Positions 58,002 to 64,000 of a DNA stretch of 64,000 nucleotides are shown here, piece by piece. Numbering within the stretch: the first letter of the stretch is position 1; the number at the start of each line of letters is the position of its first letter. Source of the stretch: Sphingomonas ginkgonis (GTDB taxonomy: Bacteria > Pseudomonadota > Alphaproteobacteria > Sphingomonadales > Sphingomonadaceae). The position numbers and the translations under genes are program-made. The stretch lies in NCBI RefSeq assembly GCF_003970925.1, contig NZ_RWJF01000001.1, positions 171,001 through 235,000 of the forward strand. Direction: 5' to 3'. The notes under the pieces are model-generated. The model ran no database searches, was not told where the DNA came from, and saw only the letters and a program-made list of their open reading frames with translations.

Positions 58002-58883
58002 ATGAGCAGCTGGCCCAACCTCGCGGAGCTGATCGCCGCGCCCGACGAAACGACGGCAGTGGGGCTGGTCGGCGTTCCGCTCGGCGCCGGATCGGTGACG
58101 CCCGGCGGGTGCGACCGGGCGCCGGAACTGCTCCGCGCGACTCTGAAGCGCATCGCCACCTACGACGTCGAGACCGGACGGGAGATCGCGACTCGAATCG
58201 CCGACCATGGCGACTTGGAGATCTCGGGGATGAGCATCGAGGACGCCTCGACCCCGATCCGCAACGCGATCGCGGCGAGCGCCCTGCAGCGGCCGCTGAC
58301 GCTGGTGGCGGGCGGCAACAATGCCGTGACCCGCCCGGCGGTGCATGCGCTCGGGCTGCCGCTCGAGCGGGTCGGGCTGGTCACGCTCGATGCTCATTTC
58401 GACATGCGCGAGCTCGGGCCGGGGCTGAGCAACGGCAATCCGGTGCGCGCGCTGCTCGGCGACGGCCTGCCCGGGCGCAACATCGCGCAGCTGGGCCTCG
58501 CGCCGTTCGCCAACAGCCGCGCGATGCACGAGGATGCGCTCGCCGCGGGCAACCTTGTCGTCACCATCGGCGAAATCGGGTCGGGCGGGATCGCGCGGGC
58601 GGTCGAGCGGGCGCTCGGCTGGCTCGGCCATGTTGAGGCGATCGTTGTCGACTGCGACATCGACGTGATCGATCGCGGCCAGCTCCCCGGCGCACCGGGT
58701 GCACGGCCGGGCGGGATGGCGGTGCACGACTTCTTCGCGGCGGTCCGGCAGCTGGCGGCGGAACCGCGGGTACGGATCGTCGACCTGGTTGAGTGGGACC
58801 CAATGCTCGACCCGTCGGATCTCAGCGCGCTGACCGCGGCACGCTGGCTGGCGGAGTGCCTGGCGGGGTTCGAAACCCGCTAG
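58002..58883 (+). CDS. hutG: Formimidoylglutamase-like arginase-family protein
   Basis: 293 residues. Ureohydrolase fold; with the hut genes it probably converts formiminoglutamate to glutamate. DAHFDMRE (from Asp130) and DCDIDVIDR hold the manganese Asp/His residues. The first motif, usually GGDHS/GGxH, is here GGNNAVTR (from Gly104), so the His that normally binds the first Mn is replaced by Asn. Other hut steps are complete. Convergent with alkB on CTAG. Either a metal-site variant or a different activity. Confidence 0.85.
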   Translation: MSSWPNLAELIAAPDETTAVGLVGVPLGAGSVTPGGCDRAPELLRATLKRIATYDVETGREIATRIADHGDLEISGMSIEDASTPIRNAIAASALQRPLTLVAGGNNAVTRPAVHALGLPLERVGLVTLDAHFDMRELGPGLSNGNPVRALLGDGLPGRNIAQLGLAPFANSRAMHEDALAAGNLVVTIGEIGSGGIARAVERALGWLGHVEAIVVDCDIDVIDRGQLPGAPGARPGGMAVHDFFAAVRQLAAEPRVRIVDLVEWDPMLDPSDLSALTAARWLAECLAGFETR

Positions 58884-59461
58884 CGCCCGGCCCGGCGCCG
58901 TCCCTTCGCGGACAGGCTGCGGAAGGTGATCGACCAGCGCAGCGCCCGGTGCTCAGCGATGCCATGCTCCCATTCGTGGCGGACCTCGCCCGAAAGGAGA
59001 TAGGCGCTGCGTGGCTCGAGCGGGACCTTGACCCGGCGGAAGCCGTCGGCGGTGCGCTGGCGTAAGGCGAGCACCGCCGCCGACCCGAGCGACACGCCGA
59101 CCACCTGCTCGAAGAAGGGCCGGTCGCGGTGCCAGCCGATCCCCGCGCCGGGATCGTAGCGGTTGATCAGGCAGTGGACGATCTCGCCCGGCTCAAGACC
59201 GGCGAAGGCGGCGGCACGATCGCGCAGCGGGAGGAGCCAGTCCGGGATCGGCTCCACCTCGGCGAAGCTCGCGTCCGTGAAGTCGTAGCGCCAGCCGTAT
59301 GTCTTCACCTGCCGCTTGCCGGTATATTGCTGGAACTGAAACGGGCTGGTCGCGACCTCAGCGAGACGTTCAAGCAGCGCGGTTTCGTCGACACGGCTGA
59401 TGAACTCGTCGGCGAGCTTCAGCCCCGGGATCCGCTCCGGCTCGCCGAACAGGTCGGCCAT
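58880..59461 (-). CDS. alkB: Alpha-ketoglutarate-dependent DNA repair dioxygenase AlkB
   Basis: 193 residues. Fe(II)/2-oxoglutarate enzyme that removes alkyl groups from bases by oxidation. GIGWHRDRPFFE holds the HxD iron ligands, and RHEWEHGIAEHRALRWSITFR supplies the distal His and the Arg pair for 2-oxoglutarate. Small, eukaryotic AlkB homologue-like version without the longer nucleotide-recognition lid. Overlaps the ligase stop by 1 nt, so one transcript is likely. Confidence 0.9.
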   Translation of the reverse strand: MADLFGEPERIPGLKLADEFISRVDETALLERLAEVATSPFQFQQYTGKRQVKTYGWRYDFTDASFAEVEPIPDWLLPLRDRAAAFAGLEPGEIVHCLINRYDPGAGIGWHRDRPFFEQVVGVSLGSAAVLALRQRTADGFRRVKVPLEPRSAYLLSGEVRHEWEHGIAEHRALRWSITFRSLSAKGRRRAGR

Positions 59462-60480
59462 CAGCGCTTGAGCAGCTGACCCAGCTCGGCCGGGGTGAGC
59501 GGGTGGCGGAGCTGCTCCATCGTGCATTGCGACGGTGCCTTGTCGGGGCGGCGGCGGAGCAGCTTTGTCCCGTGACGAAAGCGGCCGGCGGTCACCTGGT
59601 CGTAGAGCACCTCGACAACGATCTCGGGGCGGACCGGCGTCCACTCGGTCGAGCGCTCGGTCGCCCAGCGGCTCGGGCCGCCCGGCTTGCCGCCGCCGAA
59701 TCCTTCGCCGCCAGCGATGGAGCGGAGCTCGGCGGTCCAGCCCGGCTTGTCGTGATTGGGGATTGAGGAGCAATAGCCGACATGGTGGAGCTGACCGCTC
59801 GCGTCATGCAAGCCGAGCAGGAGCGAGGCCATCTCCTCGCCCTTGCGGTCGTAGCGGAAGCCGCCGACGACGCAGTCGGCGGTGCGCCGCTGCTTGACCT
59901 TGACCATCGTCCGCTCGCCCGGCGTGTAGGGCTGGTCGGAGCGCTTGGCGATCACGCCGTCGAGCGCGGCGCCCGAGCGGTGCAGCCACTCCAGCGCCAG
60001 GTCGCGGTCGGTCGTGACCGGCGAGAGCAGCAGGGCGGGCTCGTCCTCGCTCGCCAGCATCTGCTCGAGCGCATGGCGACGGGCGTCCAGCGGTTCGTTC
60101 GCGAGGGAGCGGCCACCGAGCTCCAGCAGGTCGAAGGCGACGAACATCGAAGGGGTTTCTGCCGCCAGCTTCCGCACGCGGGATTCCGCCGGATGAAGCC
60201 GCATCTGGAGCGCGTCGAAGCTCAGCCCTTCGGCGGTCTGGATCACCAGTTCGCCGTCGAGCACGAACGCGTCGGCGGCGAGGCGGCCGAACAGCTCGAC
60301 CATCTCCGGAAAGTAGCGGCCGAGCGGCTTGCCGGACTTCGACCAGAGCCAGACCTGGTCGCCGGACCGCACCGCGAGACAGCGGAAGCCATCCCATTTT
60401 GGTTCAAAGCGCCACTCGTCACCCGTCGGGATCTGCTCGGCGAGCAAGGCTTCCATCGGCGCGAGCGGGGCATTTTCCAT
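59461..60480 (-). CDS. ATP-dependent DNA ligase (LigC-like)
   Basis: 339 residues. Adenylated lysine is Lys28 in EPKWDGFRCLAVRSGD. FVLDGELVIQ and MFVAFDLLEL, DGVIAKRSDQPYTPGERTMV and MVKVKQRRTADCVVGGFRY are the remaining nucleotidyltransferase motifs; an OB domain follows. No polymerase or nuclease domain, so it is the stand-alone LigC type. Start at 60480 (MENAPLAPMEA) fits the family; an upstream ATG at 60597 adds unrelated residues. Sits before alkB on the same strand. Confidence 0.92.
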   Translation of the reverse strand: MENAPLAPMEALLAEQIPTGDEWRFEPKWDGFRCLAVRSGDQVWLWSKSGKPLGRYFPEMVELFGRLAADAFVLDGELVIQTAEGLSFDALQMRLHPAESRVRKLAAETPSMFVAFDLLELGGRSLANEPLDARRHALEQMLASEDEPALLLSPVTTDRDLALEWLHRSGAALDGVIAKRSDQPYTPGERTMVKVKQRRTADCVVGGFRYDRKGEEMASLLLGLHDASGQLHHVGYCSSIPNHDKPGWTAELRSIAGGEGFGGGKPGGPSRWATERSTEWTPVRPEIVVEVLYDQVTAGRFRHGTKLLRRRPDKAPSQCTMEQLRHPLTPAELGQLLKR

Positions 60481-60581
60481 CGCCAGCCAACGCCCGACGC
60501 CGCCAGCGTGTCCGGTGATCAGGTCCGAATCGGACGCTGAGGGAAAGCGCTGGTAAGCGGTCCGGTCGAGCATCGCGCCCG

Positions 60582-62837
60582 ATGACCCATGCCGCACCCG
60601 CCTGCGCCGAGCGCCCTCGCTGCGGCATCCAGATCAGTGACTCCGAGCAGGAGGCGCTGTGCGCTGATCCCAGCCTGCGGGTGAACAGCATCCTCGTCGG
60701 CATCGGCAGCATCATCGCGGCCGCCCTCGCGCTGCTCACCTGCGTGATGCTGGTCGGCTATAATCAATCGATGCGGCTCGGCTACGAGCGCGAGCGCCAG
60801 CAGGTCGAGAACGGGTTCGCGCGCCGGCTGGGCGAGCTTCGCGCCGACCTCGCCAGCGTGACCTTCTGGGACGAAGCGGTCGAGCGGACGGCCATCCGGC
60901 GTGATCGGGCCTGGGCCGAGGACAATATCGGCCAGTGGCTCGCCCAGTTCTACGGGGTCGATCAGAGTTTCCTGGTCGACGGCCGCGGCCAGCTATGGCT
61001 CGCCTTCGAGAACGGCAGGCCCGCACCGGCGCGCCGCTATCATGCGCTCGAGCCGCGTCTGGCCGACCTGCTCCGCTCGGCTCGGGCCCGGAGCGACCGG
61101 CTGGCCGATGAGCGCCGGCCATCCTCTTCGGGCTTTGCCGTGAGCGCGGGCTCAAACCTCGCCGACAGCCGGCTGATGATGGTGGACGGCCAGCCCTCCT
61201 ACGTGATCGCGACCCCGATCCTGCCCGACTTCGGTCGGGTTGCGCAGCCGGTGGACGGCTACATGATGCTGGTCGCGGTTCACCGGATCGATCCGGCCCT
61301 GCTCCACCAGCTTTCCGCGGGGCTGCTGGTGAAGCCGCTTCACCTGCAGCGGGTCAGCGAGCCCTATCGAGAGGCCGAGGGGCATTTCGTCCTGCCCGTC
61401 GCCGGATTGTCCGGCGGCGACCGGCTCGAGCTCCGCTGGCATCGCGATGGCCGCGGGCGCGACCTGATGCTCAGCGCCTTGCCGCTGCTGGCGGTATTGA
61501 TGGCGCTGTTCATCCTCGTGGCGGTGCTCGGGGTGCGCCATGTCCGCCGCGCTACCGGCAACCTGCTGGTCAGCCGCTTCGAGGCCAACCACGACGAGCT
61601 GACCCGCCTGCCCAACCGCCGCCTGCTGACCCGGCGGCTGGCAGACCATCTCGCGCACGACGAACCGATCGCCTTGATGTTCATCGATCTCGACCGCTTT
61701 AAGCAGGTCAACGATCTGTGGGGCCATGCCGAGGGCGACCGGGTCATCCGCCATACCGCCGCCAGACTGCGGACGGCGGTCGGCGAGGGAGTGGTCGCGC
61801 GCTTCGGCGGGGACGAGTTCGTGGTCCTGCTGACCGGCTCCGCCGACGAGGCCGAGCGCATCGGCCGGAACATCCTTATTGCGCTCCGCGAACCCTATCA
61901 GATAATGGGCAAGCCGGTGACCCTGGCCGGCTCGGTCGGGATCGCGCTCGCGCCCTTCCATGGCCGGCAGCCGGGCGAGCTGATGCGCAAGGCGGATCTC
62001 GCGCTGTACCGGGCCAAGTCGCTCGGGCGGAACCGCATGGTGATCTTCGATTCGGCGATGGACGCCGCGCTGCAGGAGCGGCAGCAGCTCGAGCTGGAGC
62101 TGCGCAACGCGATCCGCGATGACTGTTTCAACATCGTCTACCAGCCCCAAGTCTGCCGCGTCACCGGGCGCATCGCCGGGGTCGAGGCGCTGGCGCGCTG
62201 GACCCGGCCCGACGGGCGGCCGGTCGAGCCAAGCCTGTTCATCACCATCGCCGAGGAGGCGGGCATCGTGTCCGAACTCGACGCGCTGGTGCTTCGCCAG
62301 GCCTGCCGCGAAGCGTCCGGCTGGCACGAGCTGGTACTGGCGGTAAATGTCTCGCCGCAGGAGCTTCGGACGCCCCACTATGCCAAGCTGGTGCGCGACG
62401 TGCTGGCGGAGAGCGGCCTCCCTCCGCAGCGACTCCGGCTGGAGATTACCGAGACCGCGTTGCTCGAGGACAAGACGATGGTCGCTTACACGGTTCGCGA
62501 ACTGAGCCGGCTGGGCGTACGCTTCACCCTCGACGATTTCGGCACCGGCTATTCCAGCCTCGACCATCTCCGCACGCTGCAGCTGGAGGGCATGAAGATC
62601 GACCGCAGCTTCGTCGCCGACCTCGGCCGCGAGCCGGAGAGCATCACTCTGATCACTTCGATCATCGCGCTCGGCCATGCGCTGGGCCTGTCGGTGACCG
62701 CGGAAGGGGTCGAAACCAAGCAGCAGCTGGCGCTGCTCCGCGCCGCGGGCTGCGACGAGTTCCAGGGCTATTTGTTCGGACACCCGGTCAGCGCGGAGGA
62801 ACTGCGCCGTCGGCTGCGCCTGCCTCGCGCCGCCTAG
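60582..62837 (+). CDS. Membrane-bound GGDEF-EAL protein with a CHASE4-type sensor
   Basis: 751 residues. TM helix about 38-60, periplasmic CHASE4-like sensor about 60-300 (SVTFWDEAVERTAIRRDRAW), TM about 303-323, GGDEF domain (ARFGGDEFVVLL, motif about 409-413) and EAL domain (GVEALARWTRPDG at about 536; FTLDDFGTGYSSLDHLRT at about 650). Both catalytic motifs look intact, so it may make and degrade cyclic di-GMP. The RxxD inhibitory site before GGDEF is absent. Convergent with xth on CTAG. Confidence 0.95.
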   Translation: MTHAAPACAERPRCGIQISDSEQEALCADPSLRVNSILVGIGSIIAAALALLTCVMLVGYNQSMRLGYERERQQVENGFARRLGELRADLASVTFWDEAVERTAIRRDRAWAEDNIGQWLAQFYGVDQSFLVDGRGQLWLAFENGRPAPARRYHALEPRLADLLRSARARSDRLADERRPSSSGFAVSAGSNLADSRLMMVDGQPSYVIATPILPDFGRVAQPVDGYMMLVAVHRIDPALLHQLSAGLLVKPLHLQRVSEPYREAEGHFVLPVAGLSGGDRLELRWHRDGRGRDLMLSALPLLAVLMALFILVAVLGVRHVRRATGNLLVSRFEANHDELTRLPNRRLLTRRLADHLAHDEPIALMFIDLDRFKQVNDLWGHAEGDRVIRHTAARLRTAVGEGVVARFGGDEFVVLLTGSADEAERIGRNILIALREPYQIMGKPVTLAGSVGIALAPFHGRQPGELMRKADLALYRAKSLGRNRMVIFDSAMDAALQERQQLELELRNAIRDDCFNIVYQPQVCRVTGRIAGVEALARWTRPDGRPVEPSLFITIAEEAGIVSELDALVLRQACREASGWHELVLAVNVSPQELRTPHYAKLVRDVLAESGLPPQRLRLEITETALLEDKTMVAYTVRELSRLGVRFTLDDFGTGYSSLDHLRTLQLEGMKIDRSFVADLGREPESITLITSIIALGHALGLSVTAEGVETKQQLALLRAAGCDEFQGYLFGHPVSAEELRRRLRLPRAA

Positions 62838-63604
62838 CCGAGGTCGATCCACACCGGCGCATGGTCGCTGGTCTTCGGCAGCGCCCGCGCGCTTCTGTCC
62901 ACGCCGGCGTTCCTGAGCCGACCGGCGGCGGCGCGATTGAGCAGCAGGTGATCGATCCGGAGGCCGGCATCGCGCGTATAGGCATTGCGGAAATAATCCC
63001 AGAAGGTGAACACCCGCTCGTCGGGGTGGATCGTGCGGAGCGCGTCGGTCCAGCCGGCACCGGTGAGCCGGGCGAACGCTTCTCTCACCTCGGGCGCGAA
63101 CAGCGCGTCGTCGGTCCAGCGCTCGGGCTTGTAGACGTCGGCGTCGGTCGGGATGATGTTGTAGTCGCCGGCGAGAATCACCGGCTCGTCGAGCGGGAAC
63201 AGCTCGGCCGCGAGCGCCTCGAACCGTTCGATCCAGCGCAGCTTGTAGTCGAACTTGGGCCCGGGGAGGGGATTGCCGTTGGGGAGGTAGAGGCAGCCGA
63301 CCAGCAGCCCGTTGACCGCCGCCTCGAGGTAGCGGCTGTGGCTGTCGTCGGGGTCGCCGGCGAGCCGGCGCCTCGTCTCCACCGGGGTGGTGCCGCGCGC
63401 GAGGATCGCCACGCCGTTCCAACTCTTCTGCCCGTGCCAGATCGCGTCGTAGCCCGCAGCCTGGATCGCCGCGATCGGGAAGCGCTCGTCAGGCGCCTTC
63501 AGCTCCTGGAGGCAGACGATGTCGGGGGTCGTGGTCTCGAGCCAGTCAACCAGCACCGGCAAGCGGCCGTTGACCCCGTTCACATTGTAGGTGGCGATGC
63601 GCAT
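62834..63604 (-). CDS. xth: Exodeoxyribonuclease III
   Basis: 256 residues. AP endonuclease / 3'-5' exonuclease. MRIATYNVNGVNGRLPVLVD, IVCLQELKAPDERFP (catalytic Glu), GDYNIIPTDADVYKPERW (Asp/Asn) and DHLLLNRAA plus KTSDHAPVWIDLG (final Asp-His pair) cover all ExoIII motifs. ATG at 63604 is the usual start. The gene is near alkB and the ligase but not in their operon. Confidence 0.95.
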   Translation of the reverse strand: MRIATYNVNGVNGRLPVLVDWLETTTPDIVCLQELKAPDERFPIAAIQAAGYDAIWHGQKSWNGVAILARGTTPVETRRRLAGDPDDSHSRYLEAAVNGLLVGCLYLPNGNPLPGPKFDYKLRWIERFEALAAELFPLDEPVILAGDYNIIPTDADVYKPERWTDDALFAPEVREAFARLTGAGWTDALRTIHPDERVFTFWDYFRNAYTRDAGLRIDHLLLNRAAAGRLRNAGVDRSARALPKTSDHAPVWIDLG

Positions 63605-63639
63605 GGGCGGACAAACGCTCGGGCCCGCGGCGGGTCCCG

Positions 63640-64000
63640 TCAGAAGCGGCGAGATACGCCGATCGAAACCTGAACGTCGGGCGTGTCGCGAGTCAGGCCG
63701 AGGAAGGTGGCGGCGTCGAACTGGAGGTCGTCGCTGGCCTGCCAGGCGAGCCCCAGGTCGGCGGAAGCCTGGTGCTTGGAGCCGGATGGATCCCACTCGC
63801 GCTCGGCCCAGCCCTCGAGTGTCCCGGTGAGCGACTTGCTCAAGGGATAGTTGAGCGCCAGCGAGGCGGAGACGGCCGCATGAAAGCCGTTGCTGTCCTG
63901 GTTGGCGAGGCGGTCGATCTCGGGCGTGAAGGCAAGAGACCCGTCGTTCGGGAGATTGAGCGACACGGGGGCGATCACCCCTTCCTCGACCTTGCCGTCG
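63640..64000 (-). CDS. Outer-membrane transporter-like protein, C-terminal part (continues beyond the window)
   Basis: About 119 C-terminal residues; the frame is open through the edge. Alternating beta-strands with DGSLAFTPEIDRLANQD, SKSLTGTLEGWAERE, SADLGLAWQASDDLQFDA and a terminal VSIGVSRRF ending in Phe, all features of beta-barrels of the phenol-MetA-degradation transporter type. N-terminus and signal peptide are not visible. Substrate unknown. Confidence 0.75.
   Translation of the reverse strand, partial: DGKVEEGVIAPVSLNLPNDGSLAFTPEIDRLANQDSNGFHAAVSASLALNYPLSKSLTGTLEGWAEREWDPSGSKHQASADLGLAWQASDDLQFDAATFLGLTRDTPDVQVSIGVSRRF

Overview
The window is a GC-rich bacterial chromosome segment that reads as an alphaproteobacterium of the order Sphingomonadales. 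The clues are the gene content (DUF4402 secreted protein, PurT, pyrE-pdxJ-acpS-lepB, aa3-type cox cluster, hut cluster, HyuA-HyuB oxoprolinase with DUF969/DUF979/DUF2891), the alphaproteobacterial LexA box GTTC-N7-GTTC, and very dense coding with 4-nt ATGA/GTGA/TTGA overlaps. It looks like core chromosome. I see no integrase, transposase, phage gene or CRISPR array.

Layout. (1) 1-1207: 3' part of phenylalanine hydroxylase and a GntR/FCD regulator. (2) 1209-6466: a promoter and an S-box (SAM-I type) riboswitch in front of metX and a metB-like gene, which continue without a gap into moaD, moaE, moaB, moaC and moeA. (3) 6559-10868: a nucleotidyltransferase, a CDP-glycerol-glycerophosphotransferase-like enzyme, a CDP-alcohol phosphatidyltransferase and a convergent flippase, suggesting an unrecognised surface phospho-polyol or lipid pathway. 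(4) 10916-22594: DUF4402 protein, purT, a cyclophilin, an ABC exporter divergent from tesA, PilZ, two different L,D-transpeptidase-type proteins, DUF1003 and a KefB-like antiporter. (5) 22885-26530: rpsU, an FKBP and the pyrE-pdxJ-acpS-lepB operon. (6) 26586-36558: cytochrome c oxidase (coxB with an apparent frameshift, ctaD; then ctaB, ctaG, ctaE and accessories), a second cyclophilin, an M16 protease and a methyltransferase. (7) 36555-38340: ccmAB, a zincin-like protease and tRNA-Ser(GGA). (8) 38374-44541: fused 5-oxoprolinase plus a putative two-subunit permease and DUF2891. (9) 44562-51141: SOS mutasome imuA-imuB-dnaE2 with a LexA box; ImuB carries a large repeat-bearing insertion. (10) 51281-64000: tandem DUF2147 proteins, the hut histidine-degradation genes interrupted by two hypothetical genes and a REP-like inverted repeat, AlkB with an ATP-dependent ligase, a GGDEF-EAL protein, ExoIII and the 3' end of an outer-membrane transporter gene.

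How the parts work together: Met biosynthesis is probably switched off by SAM, and the molybdenum-cofactor genes may share that transcript. The cox block carries structural subunits, heme farnesylation (CtaB), CuB delivery (CtaG) and SURF1. The hut enzymes take histidine to glutamate. The mutasome, AlkB, ligase and ExoIII give the right half of the window a DNA-damage flavour. Five convergent gene pairs meet on one shared CTAG tetranucleotide with no terminator between them.

Functions were assigned by reading translated sequences for family motifs. No database search was run, so subfamily choices are inference. TM and domain positions are estimates by eye.
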